Of a stretch of DNA of 64,000 nucleotides, positions 42,478 to 54,889 are shown piece by piece. A program made the position numbers and the translations under genes. Origin of the DNA: Diphasiastrum complanatum (Eukaryota > Streptophyta > Lycopodiopsida > Lycopodiales > Lycopodiaceae); NCBI GenBank assembly GCA_029204225.1, contig CM055109.1, positions 32,870,927-32,934,926 on the forward strand, written 5' to 3'. How positions within the stretch are numbered: the stretch's first letter is position 1; each line of letters opens with the position of its first letter. The notes under the pieces were generated by a model that ran no database searches, was not told the origin of the DNA, and saw only the letters and a list, made by a program, of their open reading frames with translations.

Positions 42478-42589
42478 CCATAATTTTTTTTATTCTTATT
42501 ATTCTTAAGTATTTTTCTGAAATTAATCACAAATTTTTTTTTTATCTTGTCTAAATTTTTTTGCGACTTTCTTTTTATTTATTATTATT

Positions 42590-42955
42590 ATTTTTTTCTA
42601 GAAATTTTCGTGAAATTTTCTAGAATTTTTTGTGAAATTTTCGAAAATTTTTCTTGACTTCTCTCAATCTTTCAAGATCATTTTAAAAGTATTTTCAAGA
42701 ACTTTTCGAGATTTTTTCGTGACACTCAATTTGTTAATCAAATTTTCGTAAATCATTTTCGAGAATTTTTCTAGAATATTTTCTAGCATTATCTCCAGTT
42801 TTTCGAGAAATTTTCTAGTATTTTGCTAAAATGTTTGAGAAATTTTCAGAAGTTTCTGTATCATTTTTTAAGATCCTTCGAGAAAGTTTCGCGAAACTTT
42901 TTAGAATCTTTCTAGCATATTTTTGAGAATATTTCGAAAATCTCTCGACCTACTT
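42590..42955. repeat. array of TTCnnGAA-like units
   Basis: AT-rich tract dense in TTCTAGAA, TTCGTGAA, TTCGAGAA and TTCGCGAA units, the inverted pair that forms heat-shock elements. It separates the gypsy integrase from the extra ORF. Part of the density may be plain low complexity. Confidence 0.6.
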
Positions 42956-43322
42956 TTGTATCCCTCCATTAAAAATGATGGCCACGTGATCATCATTATT
43001 CACACGTATGTATGCTCACAGATATTGTTTCTCCTTAATCTATTTTTTATTTTCACAAACGGTCTTCCATCATTAAAGATCGATCTGACAAATTATAGTT
43101 TTAAACACTGAGCCATGTACGTCCTCCATAAATGGAAGTGACAGATGTCAAGTCACCATGTCACGTCATCATCCCTTCCACACCGCTACTGCTTATCAGA
43201 GTTATTTTTCATTTTTCTTCCTACCTGCGAGTTTATGCTTTCCTACGCTCATTTTCTTTGCGATCAAAGCACTCTTTTGCGAACTATTGCGATCTACGGA
43301 GCTATCGTTAAACATTCGAACA

Positions 43323-45379
43323 ATGGCTTCCGAATCAGGTTCTAGCTCTAATATCATCAAGAAAGCACGCATAGGAATCTGCTTGGCATCCATCTAGTCC
43401 TTTTTGGATCGATGTAGATTGGGTGATTTGAAAGTGGACCCCTCCATCATCCTCTCGGAAGTCAGTACTGAGCTTGTGAACTCTATACATTCAATTTCGG
43501 AGGAGGAATTCAAAGTTCATGTACGAGGCAAATTCTTCACCATCTTTGAAGATTTGTTTTGCACAGCCCTCAGACTACCATTGGATGGAAAACTGGTTAC
43601 GACAAATAAAGATTCGGTGGATGAAGTTGCCCATTTCCTAAGCAACTACTTCGTTCCCATGAAGGGGTACAAAATTTCTATGATCCGAGATGCTTGTAAA
43701 TACACAAACCAAGCCGTATTTTTGACGGATGCGGATGTGACAATATCAGTACAAAATTTTGGTTACATATTGGATGCGCTTGTGGGTAATCCAGGATGCT
43801 TTGGTGTTATCACTTACAAAGCTTTTTTTGCGATGGATCAAACATCAGAAGTTTTCTGGAGTCGGAGCCCATGTTTCTCATCTGTGCGCTCATTTTCAAA
43901 TTTTGACTGAGCTAGAGAAAATACTGCTGACGGGAAGGATGTTGGCTCCCAAGCAAATTGATCTTTCCAACCTTATCTCTGTTCCTATTCTGGTTGTATC
44001 CGATGCTGCACCAGCAGTCGAAGTAGCAGCCACCACTGCTATGGAGAGTGAAGCTGTGGCAATGGAAATCGATGGAGCTGCTGCTCCCACTGATTCTTCA
44101 AAGCCAGCATCTGCCTCCACATCTCAGAAGCAGCCGAGCGCATCCACCTCTGAGGATGACGCAACCTTGTCCGATACATCCGATAAGGGACAAATTGCTG
44201 CTGAAGGGGCACTGTGGCAGATGAAGAAGAACCAGACGACCAGCCCTAGTGGTTTCGATCCATGACAGAAAAAGCCAAGAATTTAGTGGCTGAAGTATAT
44301 GAGTTTGACAAGTACCACCGTCAACTCATGATGCAGCTTATCACCTCATAGAGAAAATCACAAGACTCTCTGAAGGAGTCCTTCGAGAAGATTGATTCGC
44401 TCAAATCAGACAACACGAAGCTGATCGAACAACATCGTTCTCTTGAAACACAGCTTCAAACTTTAATAAAGGAAGCTGATTATGGAAGCAGACCAATAAG
44501 GTGATTCAGGCCAAGTCTGACAATTTTCAGACTCAAAACGATTTTTTGAAGCAGCAACTTTTGGCTACAAATCAACATAATGTCGCGCTCCAGAAACTTC
44601 TACAAGAGGAGTGAATGACAAGACTAAAGGCAGAAGCTGCTTTGTCTCTGAGCACCACTGCAAGGTCAATCACAATCGATCTCACGAAGCTGAACCAGCT
44701 CCAAGGCCAGATGCTCAAAATTTTTTGAGTCGAGTTCTTACAACCGCTTGAGGATGCGAAGGCTCTTGTCAAGGAAGAGTTGGCGGAGCTGAAGGAGCTC
44801 TCCAGTGATGCCACCCCATCTTGCAGCGGGCCAGATGCACACGATGACTACCTTCAAGCCCTGCTGCAAATTGATAAACTCACACAGCAACTCCAAGCTA
44901 CGTCTGCCTGCACCGGAGCCTCAGACCATCCAAAATTCTTGGAGGCTGTCGCAAAGATTGACTAGCCCGAACAAGAGCTGTCAAATCAAAAGCAACAAAT
45001 GGAAGATCAGAAGCTGGCTGCTGAATTGCAAACTCAAGATTTGACAACTACATCTACACAGCCAAAGCGAATGCGACGAAATCAGTCAAAGGTATGTGCT
45101 GATAGATTCTGTGCATTTGCTGAACGCTTCTGGAAATGGTGTCCACATGCTTTTAATATTGAGTTGCAATGGCGTGTGGATTACATGATGCTACCAGACG
45201 CAGTAGGCATCGTCTTCGATGACTGGAAGCGACCTTGGGAGAAGGATGACTTTCTCTGGTTATGGGCCCAACTTTCTATCGAGCAGAAAGGATGTCTCTG
45301 CTGGGGCATAATCCAGGGTAAATTCCAGGTCGTACCTTTCGGATCGGTAGAGTTATACGTAGGCTCTTCGACTGTGTAG
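43323..45379 (+). pseudogene. extra 3' ORF of gypsy element G, first part
   Basis: ATG 43323 opens MASESGSSSNIIKKARIG; TAG at 43395 is followed in frame by a long piece to about 43850 (EEFKVHVRGKFFTIFEDLF, VDEVAHFLSNYFVPMKGY). The frame then shifts into an Ala/Ser/Thr-rich segment (VSDAAPAVEVAATTAMESEA) ending at 44265, a Lys/Glu-rich likely coiled coil (44260-45050) in changing frames, and 44999-45379 (RFWKWCPHAFNIELQWR). Position downstream of integrase and before the LTR is that of the additional ORF of some plant gypsy lineages (Tat/Athila-like). Function unknown; no signal peptide or membrane anchor typical of envelope proteins was seen. Confidence 0.55.
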
Positions 45380-45559
45380 TGCTCTCGAATATATTCGTAT
45401 CAAAGAACTTCAATTTTTGCAGAACGAAGACAATAAGCGACATTTTTGGAAGCGAAAGTCGTAGTTTCAATTGTACAAACCACAAGCTGTTGCGGATTTA
45501 GGCGCATTCGACGATGCAGGTCTGCTGATTAATATAAATATGGCTTATCCGAAATTATT

Positions 45560-46255
45560 TATGTGGATTGGGAACAAAACCTTGCAGAATATTTTGTGGA
45601 GATTCGCCATAATTTGCAAGATAGAAAGAAGCAATTCTGTACAGATACATTTTGGCAGTTTGGTACCTTTGCGGTGAAGACATTATTTTTTGTTCATAAT
45701 CTTTATGTTGAAATCAATTTTATTAGATTTTCAGCTCGTTACTGTAAAGAAATCACTCTATGAAGTGATTCAGAGGAAGATACCAAGTTAACCCAAGAGC
45801 TGTTCGATGGAACATTACTCCCGGTTAAGTTAGAAGAATTCGGCAACTTACCAGTTGGTCGCTATACAAAATCAGAAGAAGATTTGATCTTGATCGAAGC
45901 TCAATATAACTTGGAGCTTGTTCAGAAGTTATATGAAGAACTGAATCATTCATGAATATTCATTCGTGTCTTTGTCGCGGTGATGTTTCTATGGGATGCT
46001 GACTTTTTGAAGTTTAAAGATGTTTTGAAGTTTGATTCCAGTTTTCATAAGCAATTCAAAGATCAACTCAAAACAACCTATTCAATTACAGAAACAGCAA
46101 GACAAATATTGTCTAAGATGAAGAAATATCTAAAGGACAAAATACACGAAGAAATATCTTTTCGCCTCAACGAAAATCTGACGAACAAGAATGTCTCTCG
46201 AATAATCCTCGGAATGAAGATGATATGTTCACGAGGACGTTTCACATTTGAGTAA
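45560..46255 (+). pseudogene. extra 3' ORF of gypsy element G, second part
   Basis: One frame from about 45560 to TAA/TAG-free end at 46255, with stops at 45761 and 45953. Motifs such as EQNLAEYFVEIRHNLQDRK and SITETARQILSKMKKYLKD give an alpha-helical, charged protein. No family recognised. The stop lies about ten bases before the polypurine tract. Confidence 0.45.
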
Positions 46256-46262
46256 GGGGATA
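46249..46262 (+). promoter_or_regulatory. polypurine tract of element G
   Basis: TGAGTAAGGGGATA precedes the putative LTR start TGTGATGCC. Confidence 0.6.
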
Positions 46263-47468
46263 TGTGATGCCACAAAAATGTTAAATATTGAATATCAACA
46301 TAAATATGGCATGATATACTCAAAAATGAAGATATGAGCCGGTTACGTATAAATCATGAAGAGGCCTAAGTCATTTTTTGGGAATATATCTCCTAAGTAC
46401 TTGCCTTGTGATTAAGGACAAGACCTTTAAAAGGAAAAGACATTGTCTTGGATAACCTTTACTAGGTCGTCCATACGAAACAACTAGATACGAAAAGACA
46501 TGATAAACTAGAGTAACTTTAACTCATAGTTAAGTATACCTCCTATGGTATAGTTGAACGTATTTTCAGTCTAATTGTTAACTAGACCCTTTCGCGGGAG
46601 CGACGCACCTGTTGTTTTAGAGTTGTGTTTGTTCGTCCCGTCAAACATATATTGATCTCACACTTCAGTCTCGATCATCGAGAGAGAAGAGTTTATGCTT
46701 ATGTAAGAGATTGAAGAAGTGAATAGAGTTCTGTGAGTTATTCTCTCTTGTCTCTGTTCTCCGCACTACTGAGTATGAGTGATCTTGAGTCTGCTAACTA
46801 TCTCTAACGCATTTCATGAATTACTCTTTGATCAGACAGTCACTCTAGTGTATTACAGTCATTCGCTGTGTTTCCGTAAAGCATGCTCTAAAGAACTGTC
46901 TTTAAACCGTCTTATTCATCTGTTGCGAATACTTTCTTTTCGGCGATTATCTTTGGTACAGTCTAGCACGATCATTGAATAAAGCTGTATGTATACATAT
47001 GAGATGGCAGTCCCTGTCTGAAGAATTGAGTCTCTGATTTGTTTTCCTGATTGGCATTGACATAAGTTTCTAACGTGTTCTAAAACTCTTCGTGTTCTTT
47101 AACCATTAAGTTGGACTTTAGTTGTTGAGGACTTCTGTCTAGAAGCAAATAGTTCCCGAACACGATTAATTAATTGTCTACACAATCGAGAATACATCGA
47201 ACAATTCTCGACTCTCTGTTGACACCTTAATCAACCAGAGTGTAGTACTGTTGTACTACTCTGATAACATCTCATTTGTAGAACGCGCTTCATTCAATTC
47301 GATAGAGGCCAGATTGTTGTTCTGAATTTATTAACATTACCCATCCCAAATATAAGTAATATTGGTTACCTTTTAATGTCTGTCAACAACCAGAATAACA
47401 CTTGAAACCACTTGCCATAATTGAACCAAAAACATAACTTTTTAACGCTGTCCTCTGTGGGAACGACA
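46263..47468 (+). repeat. 3' LTR of gypsy element G
   Basis: Starts TGTGATGCC after the polypurine tract and ends near CTCTGTGGGAACGACA, a sequence type found at the end of Tat/Athila-like plant gypsy LTRs. About 1.2 kb. The right end is judged only from this motif, as no second LTR is in the window. Confidence 0.6.
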
Positions 47469-47529
47469 TTATTTACTATAAAATCTATATTAACCATGTT
47501 GGTATAGTACGACATTTAACTAAGGAAAG

Positions 47530-47689
47530 ATCTACCTTGACTCTCTCAATTCCAATAATTCTATCACCACTAAGAATGTTGTCATCAACATAGATTATCA
47601 AAAGTACAATACCATGATCATCAAACTTAAGGTATAAGCTAGGATCATATTCACTTTGAAAAAAACCAAGTGAAATAAGATAATGATGG
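47530..47689 (-). pseudogene. copia RT fragment around the catalytic box
   Basis: Minus strand reads SEYDPSLYLKFDDHGIV then YVDDNILSGD and RIIGIERVK. Only about 53 codons remain, without neighbours on either side. Confidence 0.85.
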
Positions 47690-47939
47690 CTTTGACTATT
47701 CAGAGTCGTGCATGTCGCTATCGATAGTCGATAAAGTCGGGATAGTTGTTTGACGGTCCTTGACGATGGTCGGTTGAGTCGAGAACTTCCCTGATAAGTC
47801 AGTCAAGTCGGGCTTACTCGACAAGTCAGACTTCTTCGACAAGGCAGATGCCATTCTAGTGCCTGTCTTTGATAATAGAGTATTTTTGCAGACTGTGCGA
47901 CAATGCGTGTAAAACTGACAATGTGAATGGAACAAGATT
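47690..47939. other. TCGA-rich spacer
   Basis: Dense in AAGTCG/TCGACAA motifs, as is 55010-55220; probably remnants of one LTR family. No gene. Confidence 0.35.
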
Positions 47940-47944
47940 AACGT
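47940..47944. repeat. target-site duplication AACGT, left copy
   Basis: AACGT here and at 53606-53610. The adjoining 5' LTR lacks its first three bases (TGT), so the call assumes a small loss at the boundary. Confidence 0.65.
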
Positions 47945-48178
47945 TAGAAACCAATGATAAACTTGTTACTGTTTACGATTTATTGTTGACAGCTGTTACC
48001 AGCTGTAAGTAGCTGTAGGCTAGTCTATAGTCAACTACTAGTTTTCTCTCTCTATATATATTCAGGGTTATTGTACTCTCTCTCATTCAGTGTGATATAG
48101 TGTGATGGTGTGTTCTTTCTCTTTCTCTTGGTGATTTCTTATGGTGATTGATTGATAGTGCTCATCAGATTATTGACA
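47945..48178 (+). repeat. 5' LTR of element E
   Basis: 234 bases matching 53367-53605 with a few changes and small indels; ends ATTATTGACA. Confidence 0.92.
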
Positions 48179-48190
48179 TGATATCAGAGC
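48179..48190 (+). promoter_or_regulatory. primer binding site of element E
   Basis: TGATATCAGAGC, one change from the initiator-Met complement. Confidence 0.9.
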
Positions 48191-49537
48191 CCGATAGTCC
48201 TGTGTGCCTAATCAGTGGATACAACTTGTCACAGGCTCCACAATGAAATGAGGAAGTCCTTCACAGGAGGTGAAAGCTTGGAGAGGCAAAAGTTGGAAGA
48301 AATTCTTCCTTGGAGTATTTTGCAGGTTTTGGAGCTCAGACTCATCAGTGAAAAACAAAGACACAGTCTTGGAGGCATCAAAAAGGCCAGGGTAGCATCA
48401 GACAAATTGAAAATTTGTTGAGTTGGGAGATTTTTACAATACTTCCAAGTTTTGTGTGAAAAGTGCCATTTGTGAGAGAGTTTTGCCAAGAAATCCCTCA
48501 TTTGTTTGTTTGGGGAACTGCAAATCACACTAGTACTGTCATTCATAGTTATGAAGCATTTACGAACTGAGAAACTATGATTTCATTGAGTTTTAGCCTA
48601 CTTTTGTGATTTTGTGTGAAACTTGTGCAAACAAGTATGATAGGTCTGGAAAACTCAGTATCCTCCATCATTTTCAGTGAGAGTAGTTTTTTTGGCTGGA
48701 AAACAGTGTTTTGCAGGTTTGCTGGCTGCATTCTGTTACTAGAAAGGTGCTGAACAAGTCTGAAATGCGGCACACAGGCCCGAAACGCCGCCAAAAGGTC
48801 CCGAAACACCATCAAACTCTCCCGCAACATCAGTTTGCTGACTCGAAATGCCTATTTTTTTGGGGTGAAACGCCTACCTTGCTGTCCGAAACGCGCGAGG
48901 GGAGGCCCAGGAATCGCGCGGCAAACTGCTCTAAAAACATAGCGTTTGCAGGGGTTGGGTCCCCTTACAAACACAAAAAATGAGAGCACATGTGTGGATG
49001 AATGCCACGTGTCAAAGGCAAGAAACAAGCTGATCTGAACCACAGATCTTGCACAGATCCGACAGCCAGAAATTCATTGAAGTTTTACTTCATCTTTCTT
49101 CAACTTCAACTGAAATTTTGAAAGGGCCCTTAACATTGGTACTGGGCCACTTTTGTTTAAGGTCTGTCCACTGTGTATTTTTTGCAGATAAGCTGAAAAC
49201 AGAGTGATATTTTGACCTAGCTAGAGAGACTGATTTTTGGATTTGATTAGATAGAGCTATGCTGGTATAAAGAGCTACACGCTGATATAAAAATCTCTGA
49301 AATCAAAGATTTGTATGAGACGAAGAAAATCTTTAAAAATGGCAATTTGGCAATAATTGCCATTTTTTCAGGCTTAAGCGCAATTCTGAGCCATTTTAAG
49401 GCCAAAATCTTCAATTTGGCATAACTTTCAATCCATAGCTCGGATTGGAAAGTGGTCGAGAGATCATTTGCCAATTTTGCAGCAAATTTTCCATTTTTGC
49501 AATCATTTTTGCAATTCGGAGTCATCTGATTGCAGTT
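48191..49537 (+). other. untranslated leader of element E
   Basis: About 1.35 kb without a recognised ORF. GAAACGCC/CGAAACACC units recur between 48770 and 48895. Confidence 0.7.
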
Positions 49538-52500
49538 ATGGCAATGCTAAGCGAAAGCGTTCTCAATGAGTCAAGCAAATTGGAAGGAGCCGACAACTAT
49601 GCAGTTTGGAAATTCAAACTGAAGAACATTCTGATGGAAAAGGAGCTATGGGAGATCGTGATAGGTGAGGAGACAAGGCCAGTGATTGAAGAAGATCAGC
49701 GGGCATTTGATAGGAGAAAACGGAAAGCACAGAATGTCATCAACTTGTCAGTTAGAGATGCTATCATTCCCTACATTTCGGATTCGGAAGGATCGAAAGA
49801 AGCATGAGATACGTTGAAGGCATTGTTTGAGACCACAAACACATCTCGAGTGCTATTCCTGAAGACGAAGCTGCACACATTACGGATGGATGATGGTGCA
49901 ACTATTGCCGATCACCTATTGAAGGTAAAGGAGATCCGTGATCAACTAGCTGCCGTTGGAGAGCGAGTACAAGATCGCGAGATCGTTCAATTGACATTGA
50001 ACAACTTGAGTGAGTCACATCGGATGTTTGTGACAAGCATTGTCACACGGGAGAATCTTCCAACCTATGAAGAGTTAGGTGGATTACTCTTGCAAGAAGA
50101 GTAACGTCAAGAAAACTTGAATCATCGTAATAGGGGCTATGATCAAGCTTTTTCAGTTAGAGGACGAGGGGGAAGATTTGGCCATGGTAGGTATCAATCG
50201 AGAGGAAGAAACTCAAGCTGGGGACCATTTCAACAATTTCATGAGCAAGCCAATGATAGCCCGAATCGAGGCAATTGGAATCAAGGCCGAGGTCAAGGAC
50301 GTGGCTATTCCAGGCAAAATAAACCTGGAAATTGCAGGTACTGCAACAAACCTGGCCATTGGGAGCGTGAATGCTTCAAGAAACAAAAGGAGATAGCACA
50401 AAGACAAGACAAATGGCAGGCGAGCAATTATGCTGATCAACATCAATTTGATGATGATCATTATGAAGACAATTACGTTAATCAACATCAATTTGATGAT
50501 GATCAATATGAAGATGATACAGGTGAAAGCTCAAACTTGTTCATTATGACACTAATGACAAGTGACGAAGCAAAGGATACCTGGTACATTGACAGTGAAG
50601 CATCCAAGCACATGACTTCGAGGAAGGAGTGGTTTTTGGAATTCAAGGAAATCCACAATGGCAATGAAGTTGGACAAGCTGATGGCCAATTGCTACCTGT
50701 AAAAGGATTTGGAGTGGTACCAGTGAAGCTAGCCAACGGATAAACAATGTGCAATATGTTCCTAGTTTAGCCAACAATTTACTATCAGTTGGGACGATGG
50801 CTGATCAACAACTCAAGGTTGAGTTTGATAGCGACAAATGTCTCGTCAAGGACATCAAGAATCACTACAAAGTGATTGCTACAGGAGCTAGAGTCAATGG
50901 AAATTGACTCTATAAACTGAATGCAAGATCTTTTACTCAACCTATGGTAAGCACTGTTGATAGTTGAAGTGATCTTTGGCATCAACAATTTGGTCATATC
51001 AGTGTTCAAAGTTTACAAATTTTGAAAAGACGTAATCTAGTTATTGGATTGCCTGATATTTCTTTTGAAGGAAAATCTGTGAAGGTTGCATTTTGGGAAA
51101 ACAACACAGAGAGAGGTTTCCCAAAAGTGGAGCAAGGAGAGCCAGTGGCATCCTAGATCTTGTCCACAATGATCTATGTGGACCAATGCAGACTAGTTCT
51201 CTTAGTGGTTGCTATTACTTTATTACCTTTATTGATGATTATAGCAGATGCATTTGGATTTATTTCATAAGCAAGAAATCAGACGCTTTTGCTAAGTTCA
51301 AGGAATTCAAGGCATTAGTTGAAAAGCAAACAAGAAGTTACATCAAGACCTTGAGATCTGATGGAGGTGGTGAGTATTTTTTGACAGAATTTATTGATTT
51401 TTGCAAAGATCAAGGGATCAAGAGACAGACTACAACACCTTATTCACCGCAGCAAAATAGAGTTGTAGAGCGAAAAAATAGATCCATTGTTGAGATGGCC
51501 AAGGCAATGCTCAAAAGCAAGGGTATGCCAAACACCTTTTGGATAGAAGCTTGCAGCACAGCTACGCACATCCTGAATCGTTGTCCTACAAAATCTATGG
51601 AAGGTAAAACACCTCATAAAGCTTTTACTGAAAAGAAACCTAATATTTCTCATTTGAGAGTATTTGGTTGTGATGCTTATGCTCATATTCCTGATGAGAA
51701 ATGAAGGAAATTGGATGCAAAAGCTATCAAGAGTATTTTCCTTGGATATGATGAGAAGGCCAAGGCATATAGGATGTATGATACAAATGCACAGAAGCTT
51801 GTGATTTCTAGGGATGCTACATTTGACGAGATGGGTCAAGGTGAACAATATGAAGAAATCACTAAACCTTTTGATGAGAGAGCGGAAGTACAGGTCAAGA
51901 AAGAAGTGGATTTTGATGCAAAAGATCCAATGGAAAAAGATAAGTTTGAAGCTGAAATCCCTAAGCGAGTACCTAAATGGTACTTATCAGTCACAGGTGA
52001 TGCTAAGAAGGGAGATACTCCTGAATCTAGCGAACAGGGAGAGCTTAGAAGGTCAAGCAGAAATCGGAAACCTCCTGCAAGGTTAGAAATGAATCTAGCC
52101 CTAATGGGTTCTGTGCTAAAGGCTCAAGAACCAAAAACCTTTCATGAAGCAAAGGAGCACAAGGAGTGGCGTGCAGCAATAAAAACAGAAATGGAGGCCA
52201 TATCAAAACATAGGACGTGGAACTTCGTTGAGCTACCTGAGGGTAAGATGCCTATTACTTGCAAATGGATTTATAAGATCAAATATGGAGCAGATGGGCA
52301 ACTCAACAAGTACAAAGCACAGTTGGTTGCGAGAGGATTTGAGCAGTAGGAAGGCATTGATTTTGAGAAAACCTTCGCACCCGTAGCTAAGATGGTAACT
52401 ATACATTCTATCATTGCTTTTTCTACTTTTCATAATTGGAAGATCCAACAAATGGACGTTAAATCTGCTTTTCTTAATGGAGTGCTGGATGAAGAGGTGT

Positions 52501-53369
52501 ATTTAGTACAACCTCAAGGATTTGTTGAGCCAGGGAGAGAGCATCTTGTTTGTAAGCTCAACAAGGCTATCTATGGATTGAAGCAAGCACCACGGGCGTG
52601 GTACTCTTGCATTGATGAACACTTCAAGCGAAGGGGAATGGTAAAGAGTAATGCTGATCCTAATCTTTACATTCTAAAGCAAGATTCAGATATAGTGTTC
52701 ATTGTTTTGTACGTGGATGATTTGATTATTACAGGAAGTAATGAGAGCTTAATTGATGAAATCAAATCATATCTTTCCAATGCTTTTGACATGAGCGATC
52801 TAGGATTGATGCACTATTGTCTTGGCATTGAAGTATGGAAAAAGGAAGAGGTTGTCTTTCTTACACAAAGCAAGTATGCACGAGATTTGCTTTATAAGTT
52901 CAATATGCAGGATTGTAAGCCTTTGAGAACACCGATGGATGTCAACATGAAGCTTACTGCATATGATGAATCTGAGAAAGTAGATGCTTACTTGTATAGA
53001 CAACTGGTGGGTAGTTTGATCTATTTGACACACACACGACTTGATATTTCTTATGTTGTTGGTGTTGTTAGTCAATTTATGCAAAATCCTAGTCAAGCAC
53101 ACTGGAAGTCTGCTAAACGTATTCTCAGGTACATTCGAGGGACGTTGAATTTTGGTTTGAAGTATGACCAGCCTGAAGTGCCAATGTTGGTAGGTTACAC
53201 AGATGCTGATTGGACAGTACTTGATGGAACCATTGATCTTGTTTTTTGTAAATTTGAAGATCAAATGGCAGATATTTTTACTAAGTCATTAGGTAGATGT
53301 AAATTTGAAAAGTTTCGTACTTTATTAGGAATAGAAGACTGTAATTTTATCATTGAGGGAGAGTGTTAG
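49538..53369 (+). pseudogene. gag-pol: copia Gag-Pol with stops and RNase H deletion (element E)
   Basis: ATG 49538 starts Gag (KLEGADNYAVWKFKLKNIL). Stops at 49805 (TGA) and 50102 (TAA) break it; knuckle CRYCNKPGHWEREC lies near 50335. Protease reads WYIDSEASKHMT, with Glu for the Gly of D-S-G. Frames change near 50740 and 51090. From 51093 one frame runs to the end with stops at 51702 (TGA) and 52347 (TAG): integrase (LVHNDLCGP, RSDGGGEY, PQQNRVVERKNR), RT (CKWIYKIKYGADGQLNKYK, YVDDLIITGS) and RNase H. RNase H jumps from GYTDADW to a late segment before ADIFTKSLG, losing about 100 residues with the central catalytic sites. The terminal TAG comes from the LTR TGTTAG. Confidence 0.93.
53353..53363 (+). 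promoter_or_regulatory. polypurine tract of element E
   Basis: TTGAGGGAGAG precedes LTR TGTTAGAAACC and also encodes the last residues of Pol. Confidence 0.85.
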
Positions 53370-53605
53370 AAACCAATGATAATCTTGTTACTGTTTACGA
53401 TTTACTGTTGACAGTTGTTACCAGTTGTAAGTAGCTGTAGGCTAGTCTATAGTCAACTACTAGTTTTTTCTCTCTCTCTATATATATTCAGGGTTTATTG
53501 TACTCTCTTTCATTCAGTGTGATATAGTGTGATGGTATGTTCTTCCTCTTTCTCTTGGTGATTTCTTATGGTGATTGATTGATAGTGCTCATCAGATTAT
53601 TGACA
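53364..53605 (+). repeat. 3' LTR of element E
   Basis: 242 bases, TG...CA, followed by AACGT. Confidence 0.92.
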
Positions 53606-53610
53606 AACGT

Positions 53611-53960
53611 GGGATTTAGGAGCGTAGAAGAATAAATCCAACAAATAAAATTACAAAAACAAAAGATTAGGAGCAACTCTCCACACAAGCATCATAAGCA
53701 GTTTTATCTTATGCAAATAATTAAAAGCTAAATATTGATTAGGGCTTTTCTTAAATACTAGCCCATTAGTCTAAAGGTCCAGAGGAAGATAGATCATAAA
53801 GAAACAGCTAAACATTGCATTTTTAAGTAGAATTGCATTATATGTACACTAAACAATAAAATATGATTGGAGAGACCAACTTGGCTCCTTCCATGCTAGT
53901 TCCACACATGTGAGACTACACTTTTATTTCTGGTCAAACTTTTGAATAGGCCTCCAAGTT
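53611..53960. other. unassigned, possibly LTR remnant
   Basis: No gene. TTCCACACATGTGAG near 53906 resembles boxes in the other copia LTRs, and a minus-strand protease fragment lies to the right, so a minus-strand LTR is possible. Confidence 0.3.
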
Positions 53961-53975
53961 GGTATTTGCATATTT

Positions 53976-54182
53976 TCAAATTCTCCTTCTCAATGGTGCA
54001 TTTATTATAAAAAAAATGAACTTCAAACTATAGTAGGAAGTAATTACATTAATTGAAAGAAGATTTTCAGATAATTTAGGAACATATAGTACTTGTTGAA
54101 TGGTCCTTGGCTGATGTATTGTGTTGATAAAAACATTAGGGGAGTTTTGAGCTCCAAAAAGGCCCTTTAAGAATTTGTGCAA
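53976..54182 (-). pseudogene. copia protease/pre-integrase fragment
   Basis: Minus strand reads TIQQVLYVPKLSENLLSINV, the link between protease and pre-integrase domains. It belongs with the piece at 54560-54880, from which it is separated by about 370 unassigned bases. Confidence 0.8.
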
Positions 54183-54559
54183 GATGTAGTTTATATTATT
54201 AAAATATTATAACATAATACTTTTGACTTGCCATAACTTTTTAATCATATCTCATAACTATGTCATGTAACATATCATTTTAAAGCCCTTGTTGAGCCCT
54301 TTTTAATGCACCAAACTTCGCTAAATTCAAACTTACCACTAAAAAATTATGCCATTTTTAGTGTGGAATCAAAAAGTTACATCACGTAGATTTCAAATTT
54401 GAGTGTTTTGATTGGTCCATGTGTAAGAAAAAATTGAGAAAAAATATAAAAAGAATCTTTACAAAGGGTCTTTTTTGGATTCAGAATTCCTCTAATGTGA
54501 AACCAATTCTCGTAACTAGAATATAACTTTTATCACCTAAAAGATGTTGTCTTTGTTCA
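54183..54559. other. unassigned AT-rich insert
   Basis: Separates two parts of one copia protease region; no coding motif or clear terminal repeat. Confidence 0.3.
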
Positions 54560-54880
54560 TCAATTACATCATTGTAGAAAACCATTTCTTATGACATATG
54601 TTGAGTGCATCCAGAATCTATCCACCAGCCATCATGTTTTTTATCTACATAAGTGAGAAAAAATTCAGGATAATTTATAGCATCATCATTCTCCTCTCCA
54701 GCAAAGTTGTGGGCCTCCTTAGACTTGACGTTGTCTTGAGATCAAACCTCCGTTTGCAGCAAAATTTGCCCCAATGGACTTTTTTGTCATAGTAGTTGCA
54801 TGTATCACATTTTTTGCTGTGTTGTCATTTGGAATTCCCACCATGACCTGCATAAAAAAACATATGATTTTTTACTTTTT
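54560..54880 (-). pseudogene. copia zinc knuckle-protease fragment
   Basis: Minus strand reads a knuckle remnant (CDTCNYYDKKVHWGKFC) followed by WWIDSGCTQHM, the protease box of a copia lineage different from elements D and O. Frames are broken. Confidence 0.75.
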
Positions 54881-54889
54881 TTTTTTTTT

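Larger units (their letters stand above)
47945..53605 (+). mobile_element. full-length but mutated copia element E
   Basis: Short LTRs (47945-48178 and 53364-53605), primer site with one mismatch, 1.36-kb leader, gag-pol with several stops and a deletion in RNase H, and a polypurine tract. It is distinct from the other copia families here: LTRs are only ~240 bases and the protease box is IDSEASKHMT. Confidence 0.92.

Noticed and set aside
50400-50520. Repeat in the element E gag tail as a CRISPR-like array
   Set aside because: It is a two-unit in-frame duplication encoding NQHQFDDD-type residues, not spacer-separated repeats; the genome is a plant nuclear one.
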